From: Synergistaceae bacterium
GTDB taxonomy: Bacteria; Synergistota; Synergistia; Synergistales; Aminobacteriaceae
Assembly (NCBI GenBank): GCA_022837505.1
Contig: JALHFZ010000001.1
Location: forward strand, 1-64,000
DNA length: 64,000 nucleotides
Direction: 5' to 3'
The translations under genes were made by a program, and so were the position numbers. Positions 8,185 through 16,163 of the stretch are shown here, piece after piece (positions within the stretch are counted from its first letter, which is position 1; each line of letters begins with the position of its first letter). A model generated the notes under the pieces. That model did no database searches, was not told the origin of the DNA, and was given only the letters and a program-made list of their open reading frames with translations.

Positions 8185-9085
8185 CCATCCTCAGATCTTT
8201 CAATATTTCCGGAAGGGCGTCGGCGATCTCCCGGGCAAGAGTTCCGTCGAGGCCGAAGCGGTCTGAAAGAGTCCTTCCCGCCGAGGCATGAACCCATGCC
8301 CCGAGGCAGGCGCTTTCAAACAAAGGCAGTCCTCGGGCGGCAAAGGCCCCTATGGCGCCAGCGAGGACATCCCCTGAGCCCGGAACAGCAAGGAGGGGCG
8401 TTCCTCCCGAGGTTGAGGCTGTCCGTATCCCGTCATCCACAAGGGTATCCGGACCCTTGAGCAGAACGACACCCCACTCCTCTGCAAGAGTCCGCGCCGC
8501 CTTCCTCCGCCGGGAGGCTATCTCCCCGGAAGGAAGATCGAGAAGCATCCCTGCCTCCCCCTCATGGGGGGTAAGGAGCACCCTTCCCCTTCGGGAAAAA
8601 GTCCCCCTCAGTTTTCTCAGCCAGTAGAGGCCGTCGCCATCTACAATCAGCTCTTTCTTCCAGAGATGCCACAGAAGGGTAAAGACCTCCCCTGCCCGCT
8701 TTGACCGCCCCATCCCCGGACCGGCGATCAGACATCCCGCCCTCGGCTCCCACTCCTCTATCTGTCTTTCAATGGCGCTGTCCGCTCCATTGAGCAGGCC
8801 GGAAAGGAAAATTGCCTCGGGAAGGAAGGAGGCCGCGGCCGCGCAGACCTCTTCATCGGCCAGAAGAAGAGCGATCCCTCCGCCGGACCGCAAAAACCCC
8901 CGGAGAGAAAGAAGAGGGGCCCCCCGGTAGTGACTGCACCCCCCTGCCACAAGACACCCTCCCCTGTCTCCCTTGTGAATATTCCGGGGGAGGGGAGGAA
9001 GGAGGGATCGGCAGAAATCCCGGGTGATTTCGATTGCCGGGGCATGAGAGAGGGGCAAATCCCCTCCGGTGCCGTTCTGTTTCAT
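8162..9085 (-). CDS. nnrD: ADP-dependent NAD(P)H-hydrate dehydratase
   Basis: A 307-residue ribokinase-fold enzyme of the NnrD/CARKD family, which repairs hydrated NAD(P)H. Visible motifs are KGDRGGCLVAGG (N-terminal glycine loop), IAGPGMG, IVDGDGL, LLTPHEGEAGML and LAVPGSGDVLAG (phosphate/ATP site). The usual N-terminal epimerase domain (NnrE) is absent, so this is a stand-alone dehydratase. It overlaps acpS upstream by four bases. Confidence 0.88.
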   Translation of the reverse strand: MKQNGTGGDLPLSHAPAIEITRDFCRSLLPPLPRNIHKGDRGGCLVAGGCSHYRGAPLLSLRGFLRSGGGIALLLADEEVCAAAASFLPEAIFLSGLLNGADSAIERQIEEWEPRAGCLIAGPGMGRSKRAGEVFTLLWHLWKKELIVDGDGLYWLRKLRGTFSRRGRVLLTPHEGEAGMLLDLPSGEIASRRRKAARTLAEEWGVVLLKGPDTLVDDGIRTASTSGGTPLLAVPGSGDVLAGAIGAFAARGLPLFESACLGAWVHASAGRTLSDRFGLDGTLAREIADALPEILKDLRMDDEKKKG

Positions 9086-9450
9086 GGAAGAGCCTCAAGG
9101 ACGACCATGGCGACGGAAAAGTCGCCGTCGTGGGAGAGGGAGAGGTGCGCTTTCCATTCCTCCGCCGGGAGGAGATGACGGAGGTCATCCTTTATGAGGA
9201 GGACCGGTCCTGAATGCGTCCGTTCTATCCATGCGCCCTGAAAGGCAAGGGCGTACATGGAGATCCCCGAGGCCTTCGAGAAGGCCTCCCGGGCGGCGAA
9301 GGCGGCGGCGAAATGCCGGGCGGGGCCAGCCTTTGAAAATGCGTAGTCCCGTTCGCGGGGGTGGAAGACCCTCTTCGTGAAGTGCTCTGACCGGATCGCC
9401 CGCTTCATGCGGGAGATGCTGCAGATGTCCACTCCGATTCCTATGATCAA
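9082..9450 (-). CDS. acpS: Holo-[acyl-carrier-protein] synthase
   Basis: A 122-residue 4'-phosphopantetheinyl transferase of the short AcpS type. GIGVDICSISRM gives the Mg-binding Asp, and FAAREAFSKASG carries the second acidic motif. HLSLSHDGDFSVAMVV is the usual C-terminal strand. It loads the acyl carrier protein encoded at the other end of the window. It heads the acpS-nnrD-tsaE-tsaB operon. Confidence 0.92.
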   Translation of the reverse strand: MIIGIGVDICSISRMKRAIRSEHFTKRVFHPRERDYAFSKAGPARHFAAAFAAREAFSKASGISMYALAFQGAWIERTHSGPVLLIKDDLRHLLPAEEWKAHLSLSHDGDFSVAMVVLEALP

Positions 9451-9531
9451 GCAGATCCCTCCCCCTTGAAATTCTGAAGCCCTCCCGGAAATATACCATG
9501 AAATAAATCCGGCCGCTGCCTGCTGAAAGGG

Positions 9532-10020
9532 TCACCAGGTGGGTTCGAAAATATTCCCCTGCCACTCCCTCACTTTTTTCTGCACTTCCTGTAAGGATGT
9601 CCTGATGCGCCTTCGCCTGGCTTTCTCCGCCTCATCAAGATAGTCTTTCATATCTCCGGGGGAACGTCTAATGGGGCGGATTCCTTTTTTTATTCCTTTC
9701 AAATCTACTGGCTCGTCTTGTACTGAGGAATTCTTTCCGGAGGAGCCTCCGGCGGCCCGTGGACGGAGGGGTCCCATCTCCCCTCCCCTTCCAAGGGAGA
9801 TGTCCTCAGAAAGGGGTCGAAGAGGCTCTCCTTCCCCAGGGAAGGGGTGCTCTCCGGCAGGAGAGAGGGCACCGGTTGCACTGACGATCTTCCCGAGGGG
9901 GGGTTCGCTGAAAAGAGAAGGCTCATAGAGGGAAGCTCGGACGAACGCCCCAGCCAGCAGGGCGGCGGCCATAATTCCCAGGGTGACAATTATCTTCCTC
10001 TTTTGTAAAGTCTTTTTCAT
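9532..10020 (-). CDS. Hypothetical membrane-anchored or exported protein
   Basis: 162 residues from ATG 10020 (a longer upstream frame has no convincing start). A basic start (MKKTLQKRK) is followed by one hydrophobic segment (residues ~8-27), so it is anchored or exported. The middle is Pro/Gly/Arg-rich and probably disordered. The end is a highly charged helix (KDYLDEAEKARRRRIR...VQKKVREW). It stands alone between acpS and the tRNA-Val gene. I do not recognise a family. Confidence 0.55.
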   Translation of the reverse strand: MKKTLQKRKIIVTLGIMAAALLAGAFVRASLYEPSLFSEPPLGKIVSATGALSPAGEHPFPGEGEPLRPLSEDISLGRGGEMGPLRPRAAGGSSGKNSSVQDEPVDLKGIKKGIRPIRRSPGDMKDYLDEAEKARRRRIRTSLQEVQKKVREWQGNIFEPTW

Positions 10021-10197
10021 AGGGAGTATTATAGGCCATACCCTCCGGATATGTCCTGAAATTCGGCTGCGTCCTCCACCGGCTGAATACAGAAGGGGAA
10101 ATCTCGGGCAGATTCTCAAGGTTCAGGAGGAGAAAGAAAAGACCGGAAAGTATTCAGGAAATTATGGGTGAAATAAATCTCAAACAGAGGGGTGATA

Positions 10198-10240
10198 AAA
10201 AAAGACCTCCCCCGGCGAAAAACGCACAGGTGAGGTCCTA
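10198..10240 (-). terminator. Terminator of the tRNA-Val transcript
   Basis: On the minus strand GACCTC pairs with GAGGTC around a GC-rich loop, followed by TTTTTTT. It lies about ten bases beyond the tRNA 3' end. Confidence 0.7.
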
Positions 10241-10248
10241 TTTTCAAA

Positions 10249-10324
10249 TGGTGGGTGGTACAGGGTTCGAACCTGTGACCTCTTCCGCGTCAGGGAAGCG
10301 TTCTTCCACTGAACTAACCACCCA
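10249..10324 (-). tRNA. tRNA-Val (anticodon GAC)
   Basis: Folds as a cloverleaf with acceptor TGGGTGG/CCACCCA, an anticodon stem CTTCC/GGAAG around loop CTGACGC (anticodon GAC), a T arm ACAGG-TTCGAAC-CTGT and an encoded CCA end (10249-10251). Confidence 0.95.
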
Positions 10325-10334
10325 ACGATAAAGA

Positions 10335-10363
10335 ATTCTACAGATTTCAGGCACGTTTGTCAA
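10335..10363 (-). promoter_or_regulatory. Sigma70-type promoter of tRNA-Val
   Basis: TTGACA (10358-10363), exactly 17 bases, TAGAAT (10335-10340), ending 11 bases before the tRNA 5' end. The -35 box lies in the last codons of the small gene 10347-10589. The arrangement is identical to that before the other tRNA operon. Confidence 0.8.
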
Positions 10364-10589
10364 TGACTTCTTCTCCGTTACCCTCAGAATTCCCTTCAAA
10401 AGAAGGGGTTTCCCTCCAGGGCAGGCGGAGTTTTTCCAGCCAGGGAGGGGTTTTCCACCCCTTCCGCACGGAAGTCCTGCCGAGGGCTCCGGTGAAAAGG
10501 GCTCCCCAGTAAGCGTAGGGTGATTCTGTCACGAGCCCTGCCACGAAGCACAAAAGGCAGAGGAGACCGAAGAAATTACGGTATGACAC
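10347..10589 (-). CDS. Small putative membrane protein after the TRAP transporter
   Basis: Eighty residues from GTG 10589. The N-terminal 35 residues are hydrophobic with Cys residues (LLCLLCFVAGLV...YWGALFTGALG), giving one or two membrane segments. The C-terminal half is charged and low in complexity. It starts 22 bases after the dctM stop and may be the last gene of that operon. No family recognised. Confidence 0.5.
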   Translation of the reverse strand: MSYRNFFGLLCLLCFVAGLVTESPYAYWGALFTGALGRTSVRKGWKTPPWLEKLRLPWRETPSFEGNSEGNGEEVIDKRA

Positions 10590-10610
10590 GGTCAGCCCTT
10601 TTTAGCTGCA

Positions 10611-11927
10611 TCACCAGGGGACTCCCAGAAGATAATGGGGCAGGAAGAGGGAGAGCTTCGGGAAGTAGGTGGTGATCAAAAGAGTCGGGGTCCAGGCCAG
10701 GGCGATGATCCAGAGGGTTGGCCCCATCATCTCGTTTATGGGGGCGTTCCCCAGCCGACCTCCCAGATAGAGCACCGGTGCGGCCGGCGGCGTGATGCAG
10801 CCAAGGCCGGTATTCACTCCCACAATGGCCGCGTAGTGGATCGGGTTGAAGCCGAGCTGGATGATGATGGGCATCAGTATGGGCGTTCCCAGGGTGACGG
10901 AGCTTATGTCGTCCATGAGCATCCCCATGACCACCAGGAAGATGTTGATCATGAAGAGGATGACCCACCGGTTGTCCGAGACGGTCTGGAAGAGGCCCAG
11001 CATCTTTCCGGGGAGGTCCTCCATGATGTACAGGCGGCTCAGCATCATGACGGAATAGAGCATGACCATGACAACTCCCGTGGTGACGGCCGACTCGACG
11101 AGGGATTCCCACAGTCCCCTCCAGGTGAGCCCCTTGTAGATGTACATCCCCGTGGGAATGGCGTAGACCACCGCTACTGCCGCTGCCTCGGTGGGGGTCA
11201 TGATCCCTCCGTAGATTCCTCCCAGGACGATCACGGGAAGCATGAGGGCCGGAAGGGCGAGGATCCCCCGCTTTTTGATGAGCTTGATTTTTTCTCTTCC
11301 GTAGACGGGCTCTGTGACCTTCACGTCGGGGTTATTCCTCACAAGCCAGACATTCACAAGGCAGATGAGGGCCGTCATGATGATCCCCGGGATGACCGTG
11401 GAGAGGAAACAGGCGAGGATGGACTGGCCGCTGATCCAGGCGAAGATGATCAGTGTGGAGTTCGGAGGGATGAGCATCCCCAGCAGGGATGCATTCGACA
11501 TGATGGCGGCGGATACACCCCTTGGATACCCCGCCTCCTTGAGCCGGGGGAACATGATGGAGCCGATGCAGGAGAGGGTGGCGCAGGCTGAGCCGGTGAT
11601 GGATCCGAAGACTGCGCAGGAGATCGTCCCCACGATGCCGAGGCCGCCCTTGACCCTGCCGACAAAAAGGTCGACGAGATCGATAAGCTTTTCCCCTATT
11701 TTCCCCCGCTCCATTATCCCCCCCGCCATGATGAAGAGGGCTATGGAGATCAGGGCGATGTTGTTCATGGAGCTGAAGCCGTAGGGGAGGACCATGCTGC
11801 TCTGGTACCCCGCAGCGTTCGGGCCGCCGAAGAAGAGAAGCCACGCGATGGATGCCATGAAGCTCATGGGAACGGGAACCCCGAGCACAAGGCAGAAAAG
11901 AAGGATTAATACTGCGATATAGACCAT
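10611..11927 (-). CDS. dctM: TRAP transporter large permease subunit (DctM)
   Basis: A 438-residue, very hydrophobic protein with about a dozen membrane segments. It has the DctM signatures GGIMERGKIGEKLIDL, SCAVFGSITGSACATLSCIG and LLGMLIPPNSTLIIFAWISGQS. It forms the sodium-coupled transport channel with DctQ. It starts at TAATG, overlapping the dctQ stop. Substrate is not readable from the permease; the operon position suggests an amino-acid-derived organic acid such as hydroxyproline. Confidence 0.93.
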   Translation of the reverse strand: MVYIAVLILLFCLVLGVPVPMSFMASIAWLLFFGGPNAAGYQSSMVLPYGFSSMNNIALISIALFIMAGGIMERGKIGEKLIDLVDLFVGRVKGGLGIVGTISCAVFGSITGSACATLSCIGSIMFPRLKEAGYPRGVSAAIMSNASLLGMLIPPNSTLIIFAWISGQSILACFLSTVIPGIIMTALICLVNVWLVRNNPDVKVTEPVYGREKIKLIKKRGILALPALMLPVIVLGGIYGGIMTPTEAAAVAVVYAIPTGMYIYKGLTWRGLWESLVESAVTTGVVMVMLYSVMMLSRLYIMEDLPGKMLGLFQTVSDNRWVILFMINIFLVVMGMLMDDISSVTLGTPILMPIIIQLGFNPIHYAAIVGVNTGLGCITPPAAPVLYLGGRLGNAPINEMMGPTLWIIALAWTPTLLITTYFPKLSLFLPHYLLGVPW

Positions 11928-12487
11928 TAGTTCCCTCCTCGGATGAGAGCCATGAGGCTTTTCAGCATTCTTCGTGTGAAGTAATAGGTCATGAAGATCA
12001 TCCCCAGGAAGACCGCAAGATAGGAGGTCCAGAGGGGAATCTGCCAGATGGTCGTCATCGGAAGGGCAATCCGTGTTCCGAGGGGACCCATGAAGCCGAA
12101 CATGAAGAATTCGTAGCCGTACCAGGTGAAGAGGATGCTGATCCCTGAAGTGATCAGGTTTCTGAGGAAGACGACGGATCTTTTGAACGTCCCCTCTTTC
12201 ATGTACGCATCAATGACGTCGGCTGAGACGTGGGTATCGTTGTACGCTCCATAGGCGCCTCCCATGAAATAAAGCCAGAAAGCGAAGAGCTTCACCCATT
12301 CCTCGAAACCGTAGAGGTCACCGTGTATTACGTATCTGGTAAATGCGGCCGCGGCAATTACAACAGCCAGGAGAATGGAACTGAAAACGGTAATGATAGA
12401 AAAGAAAGTCAGGAGTACCCTGTCGATACGGCTTACCTGTTTCGGTCTGTTGTCGGGAAAACACCCCATCGCCTCTTGTTCAGTCAT
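11927..12487 (-). CDS. dctQ: TRAP transporter small permease subunit (DctQ)
   Basis: 186 residues with four hydrophobic helices and the DctQ-type segments YGFEEWVKLFAFWLYFMGGAYGAYNDTHVSADV and PLWTSYLAVFLGMIFMTYY. It bridges the binding protein and DctM. It is separated from dctP by a strong hairpin. Confidence 0.9.
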   Translation of the reverse strand: MTEQEAMGCFPDNRPKQVSRIDRVLLTFFSIITVFSSILLAVVIAAAAFTRYVIHGDLYGFEEWVKLFAFWLYFMGGAYGAYNDTHVSADVIDAYMKEGTFKRSVVFLRNLITSGISILFTWYGYEFFMFGFMGPLGTRIALPMTTIWQIPLWTSYLAVFLGMIFMTYYFTRRMLKSLMALIRGGN

Positions 12488-12511
12488 ACGTGCCTCCTGT
12501 CCGCCTATTCA

Positions 12512-12549
12512 GCGGAAACACGGAGAAAAAAAATTCTCCGTGTTTCCGG
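12512..12549 (-). promoter_or_regulatory. Strong hairpin between dctP and dctQ
   Basis: GGAAACACGGAGA (12514-12526) is perfectly complementary to TCTCCGTGTTTCC (12535-12547): a 13-bp stem with an 8-base loop. On the minus strand there is no T-run after it, so it is more likely an mRNA-stabilising or partial-termination element raising DctP over DctQM. Confidence 0.65.
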
Positions 12550-12563
12550 GGCTGATTGATTTC

Positions 12564-13580
12564 CTATTTCGTACCGTACTCGGCTTTTACTTCGTCGATG
12601 AGTTCTTTCGTGAATTTATCGGCGAGCTTGTCCCAGGTTCCGGTGACGGCGACAAAGATGGGCTTCAGCTCTTCGGGGGTATAGGTGTGAACTTCAATTC
12701 CGGCTTCTTCCATGAGTTTCAGGTATTTTTCCTGGTCTTTCCGGGCGAGCTCAATGCTCATCTCCGTTACCTTGCCGCAGGCGTCGGCGATGATCTTCTG
12801 ATCGGCGGGCGCCAGCTTGTCCCAGGTTTTTTTGCTCATGAGGTAGTTGAAGTTTTCCACGGAGTAGTTGAGGTCGTACCAGTACTTGAGCACGTCTTTC
12901 AGCATGGTGTAGGCTGCCGTGGGGGTCATGCCGTCCACGCCGCCGGCAACGCCGGTCTGAAGAGCCGTGTAGACCTCGGCCCAGGGAACGGTGACCGTGC
13001 GGTATCCCATGGCCTCAGCGCCGAGCTTGTAGACGTCCATGTTGGGGATACGGACGAGGATTCCCTTGTCGACGTTGGGGTTGAGAGGTTCGATGACGGG
13101 CTTTGTGCTGCCGATGCCGATGAACCCCTCCACCTGGAAGCCGAGAAGCTTGACGCCGAGCCTGGAGGTCAGTTCGTCCATCTTCTTGAAGAGCCATCCG
13201 TCGGAGGCGAAGACCCTCTTCGCGTCGTCGAAGTTCTTGGCGATGCCGTTGATGTAGGTGGCTTCAAGACGGGGGTCAAACTGGCTGGGAACGGAGATGG
13301 CGGCCATGTCGATGGTGCCCCGGATGAGCTCTTCGAAGACGAGGGTATAATCGCCGAGCTGGTTCGCCGGATAGACGGTGATCTCGATGCGGCCGTTCGT
13401 CTTCTCCTTCACTTCCTTGGCGATGTCGTTCATCAACCTGGTGGCGGTGTGCTCAACGGGTACTTGTCCAGCGAAGCGGAGGGTCATTTCCGGGGCTGCT
13501 GAAGAAAGACCGGGGGCAAGAAGGCAGAGAACAAGGGCGGTAATGAGAGATAATGCGGCAAGCTTCGTAAATTTACCCAT
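12564..13580 (-). CDS. dctP: TRAP transporter periplasmic substrate-binding protein (DctP)
   Basis: About 338 residues with a cleavable signal peptide (hydrophobic core LAALSLITALVLCLLAPGL, likely cut after SSA). DctP-family segments follow: LRFAGQVPVEHTATRLMNDIAKEVKEKT, GRIEITVYPANQLG and IRIPNMDVYKLGAEAMG, the last with the conserved Arg that binds the substrate carboxylate. It delivers a carboxylate to DctQM. The gene lies just behind the hydroxyproline dehydratase-like gene. Confidence 0.93.
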   Translation of the reverse strand: MGKFTKLAALSLITALVLCLLAPGLSSAAPEMTLRFAGQVPVEHTATRLMNDIAKEVKEKTNGRIEITVYPANQLGDYTLVFEELIRGTIDMAAISVPSQFDPRLEATYINGIAKNFDDAKRVFASDGWLFKKMDELTSRLGVKLLGFQVEGFIGIGSTKPVIEPLNPNVDKGILVRIPNMDVYKLGAEAMGYRTVTVPWAEVYTALQTGVAGGVDGMTPTAAYTMLKDVLKYWYDLNYSVENFNYLMSKKTWDKLAPADQKIIADACGKVTEMSIELARKDQEKYLKLMEEAGIEVHTYTPEELKPIFVAVTGTWDKLADKFTKELIDEVKAEYGTK

Positions 13581-13715
13581 CAATTCAGCACTCCTTTCAA
13601 TATGAAAACCGTCAGGTGGTACTCCTCATACGCACTGGGCTTCAGCGACCTTCGAAGGTAGTCTCCGGTGCACCTCCTTTCGATAGTGTAATTTTTCCCA
13701 TAATAGCATAAAACC
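13581..13715 (-). promoter_or_regulatory. Possible dctP promoter and structured 5' leader
   Basis: On the minus strand an extended -10 box, TGCTATTAT (core 13700-13705), lies about 120 bases before dctP. The leader can fold as a three-way junction: AGGUG/CACCU closes it, with the palindrome ACCUUCGAAGGU as one arm and CGCUG-AAGCC-CAGUG as another. It could be a regulatory RNA, but it matches no riboswitch I know. Confidence 0.35.
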
Positions 13716-13749
13716 TGAACTTGGAGAACCTTTATTCTATAGGGAGGAA

Positions 13750-13780
13750 GAGAACAGAGGGAATATTTCCCTCTGTTCTC
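13750..13780 (-). promoter_or_regulatory. Hairpin after the glycyl-radical enzyme gene
   Basis: GAACAGAGGGAA pairs with TTCCCTCTGTTC (13752-13778) with almost no loop. It lies 15-40 bases after the glycyl-radical enzyme stop. There is no long T-run, so readthrough into dctPQM is plausible. Confidence 0.55.
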
Positions 13781-13793
13781 TTTATTGAAACGG

Positions 13794-16163
13794 TCAGAAG
13801 TTTTCCTGGGCCGTCCTTGCGATGATCTCCTCCTGGTGATGTTCGTCGAGGTCCACGAAATAATCGCTGTACCCCGCCACGCGGACGAGAAGCCCCCGGT
13901 AGTCGTCGGGGTTTTTCTGGGCCTTTCTGAGGGTCTCCGTATCCACCACGTTGAACTGGATATGGTGTCCTCCGAGGGTGAAGTAGGTCCGGATGAGCTG
14001 TGCCATCTTCTCGAGACCACCCTCACCGGCGAGGACGGATGGGAGGAACCGCTGGTTCAGAAGGGTCCCGCCGGATTTCAGCTGATCCATTTTGCTGAGG
14101 GATTTCACCACGGCCGTCGGGCCGTTGCGGTCAGCTCCGTGGGAAGGAGACGTGCCGTCCGACTCAGGGGTGAAGGCGAATCTGCCGTTGGGGGTAGCAC
14201 CGAGTTTTTTGCCGAAATAGATATGGCAGGTGGTGGAGAGCATGTTCACGTGATAGGTCGGCCCCTTGGGAGAGTTTTTGCCGTCGATGGCATCGATAAG
14301 GGATCCGTAGACCTTCTGCATGATCGAATCGGCGTAGTCATCGTCGTTTCCGAAGAAGGGAGTTCTGTTCCAGAGAAACTGCCGCAGCTCCTCATGCCCC
14401 TCCCAGTCATCCTTGAGGGCGTTGCGGAGGTCCTTCATGGAGACTGCCCCCTCCTCGAAGACGTGCTTTTTCAGCACGGAGAGGCTGTCCGTGGTGGTTC
14501 CGATTCCGCAGCACTGGATATAGTCGGTGTTGTACCGGGGGCCGCCGTCATAGTAATCTTTTCCGCTCTCTATGCAGCCGGCAATGTTCGCTGAAAGATA
14601 GGGGGCCGGGGCGTACCGGGCGAACATCCGCTGGATGAAATTATCCGTTTTGATCTTCGTGTCCACCACGTAGGCGAGTTGTTCCTCGAAGGCCTGGTAT
14701 AGATCAGAGAAGCTTTTGAATAATTCAGGGTCTCCTGTGGTCTTTCCTATTTTCTTTCCCGTCAGGGGGTCGACGCCGTTGTTGAGGGTGAGCTCGAGGA
14801 TTTTCGGCACATTGAGATAGCCGTGAAGGATATAGGCTTCCTTTCCGAAGGAGCCGGTCTCTATGCAGCCGCTGGTGCCTCCGGTTCTTGCGTCCTCTAT
14901 CGTTTTCCCCATGCCGAGCTGCTCCATGATGACCGCGTCTGAGCTGAAGGCCGAGGGGTACCCCGAACCCCGTCGCATGACCCTGCAGGCGTGGCGGAGG
15001 AAGCGGTCAGGGGTTTTTGAGGAGATATGGACACTCACCTGGGGCTGAAGGAGCTGCAGTTCGTCGAGAACGTCAAGGATAAGGTAGGAGACGTCGCTGA
15101 CGCCGTCGCTCCCGTCCGCCTTCACTCCCCCGAGGTTGATCTGGGTAAAATCATTGTAGGTGCCGCTTTCGGCGGCAGTCACGCCCACCTTGGGAGGTGC
15201 CGGGGTGTTGTTGACCTTGATCCAGAAGCAGGAGAGAAGCTCCTTCGCCTTCTCGGCCGTGAGGGTTCCCTCTTCGGTCCCCTTTTCGTAGAAGGGTGCC
15301 AGATGGATGTCCAGATGTCCAGGAGACATGGCGTCCCATCCGTTGAGCTCTGTGATCGTTCCCAGGTGGGTGAACCAGTAGGTCTGGAGGGCCTCGTGGA
15401 AATCCCGGGGGGCATGGGCGGGGACATGGCGGCAGACGTCGGCGATCTTGAGAAGCTCCCCTCGCCTGACCTCGTCCTTTTCAGCCTCGGCCATCTCTTC
15501 AGCCAGGTCGGCATGCCTCTTTGCGAAGAGAATGGACGCGTCGCAGGCAATGTCCATGGCCCTGAGTTCTTCCCGCTTCTCCGCTGCGAAGGGGTCATTC
15601 ATCCAGTCAAGATTTTCAATGGCGGTGGCTATTTTCTTCTTCTTCTCCAGCAGCCCTTCTTCGTAGATGGCTCCGTCAAGGGCGGTATGCCCGGGAGCCC
15701 GCTGCTCCATAAATTCGGTAAAACACCCCGCCTGGTAGAGATCCATCCATTCCTCCGGAATATTTGAGAAGATCTTGTCCCGGACGGTGCGCCCCTTCCA
15801 GTAGGGGATGACCTTTTCGCTGTAGAGTTCCCGGTCCCCCGCCTTGACGCGGTAGTGGGTCATGGGGCGGGTATCGAGGATCTCGAAGTCTTCGGCGGTG
15901 TGGCAGTTCAGTTCAGGGAATGTGGAGACAGCCTTGGGAAACTCTCCCCGCTCCCCCACGATCAGCTCCCCGGGGCCGATATAAATGGTCTTTTTTTCGC
16001 ACAGGTTTTTGAAGTTAAGTGCCCTCATGACCGGGACCGAATATTTTCCCTCATTCTCTTTATAAAACTCAGTAGTCAGAAGGGCCCGCTCAATGGATAT
16101 GCTCGGCTCCGCCTCAAAACTTTCCTTCCTCAGCCGCGCTGTTCTTTCGTTCAATTCTCTCAT
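13794..16163 (-). CDS. hypD: Glycyl-radical dehydratase, trans-4-hydroxy-L-proline dehydratase (HypD) type
   Basis: A 789-residue glycyl-radical enzyme. The thiyl-radical motif is GGTSGCIETGSFGKEAY (Cys433, Glu435) and the C-terminal radical loop is VRVAGYSDYF (Gly764). From memory of Clostridioides difficile HypD, its key residues all have counterparts here at an offset of one: His159 (APGHT), Asp277 (GWDAM), Asp338-Phe339 (TYNDF) and Tyr449. HypD removes water from trans-4-hydroxy-L-proline to give (S)-1-pyrroline-5-carboxylate. Related enzymes acting on N-methyl-4-hydroxyproline exist, so the substrate remains an inference. It starts at ATGA overlapping its activase stop and sits before a TRAP transporter. 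Confidence 0.87.
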   Translation of the reverse strand: MRELNERTARLRKESFEAEPSISIERALLTTEFYKENEGKYSVPVMRALNFKNLCEKKTIYIGPGELIVGERGEFPKAVSTFPELNCHTAEDFEILDTRPMTHYRVKAGDRELYSEKVIPYWKGRTVRDKIFSNIPEEWMDLYQAGCFTEFMEQRAPGHTALDGAIYEEGLLEKKKKIATAIENLDWMNDPFAAEKREELRAMDIACDASILFAKRHADLAEEMAEAEKDEVRRGELLKIADVCRHVPAHAPRDFHEALQTYWFTHLGTITELNGWDAMSPGHLDIHLAPFYEKGTEEGTLTAEKAKELLSCFWIKVNNTPAPPKVGVTAAESGTYNDFTQINLGGVKADGSDGVSDVSYLILDVLDELQLLQPQVSVHISSKTPDRFLRHACRVMRRGSGYPSAFSSDAVIMEQLGMGKTIEDARTGGTSGCIETGSFGKEAYILHGYLNVPKILELTLNNGVDPLTGKKIGKTTGDPELFKSFSDLYQAFEEQLAYVVDTKIKTDNFIQRMFARYAPAPYLSANIAGCIESGKDYYDGGPRYNTDYIQCCGIGTTTDSLSVLKKHVFEEGAVSMKDLRNALKDDWEGHEELRQFLWNRTPFFGNDDDYADSIMQKVYGSLIDAIDGKNSPKGPTYHVNMLSTTCHIYFGKKLGATPNGRFAFTPESDGTSPSHGADRNGPTAVVKSLSKMDQLKSGGTLLNQRFLPSVLAGEGGLEKMAQLIRTYFTLGGHHIQFNVVDTETLRKAQKNPDDYRGLLVRVAGYSDYFVDLDEHHQEEIIARTAQENF

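Noticed and set aside
9983..10171. Short plus-strand frame upstream of tRNA-Val
   Set aside because: No RBS, overlaps the opposite gene's signal-sequence region and shows no conserved feature.
12375..13502. Long plus-strand frame of 375 codons
   Set aside because: It lies antisense to dctP and dctQ, whose products are clear; the translation is rich in Val/Gly/Asp/His as typical of an antisense shadow in GC-rich DNA.
13581..13715. Known riboswitch (glycine, TPP, guanidine or fluoride type) in the dctP leader
   Set aside because: None of the conserved sequence blocks of those classes is present; kept only as an unclassified structured leader.
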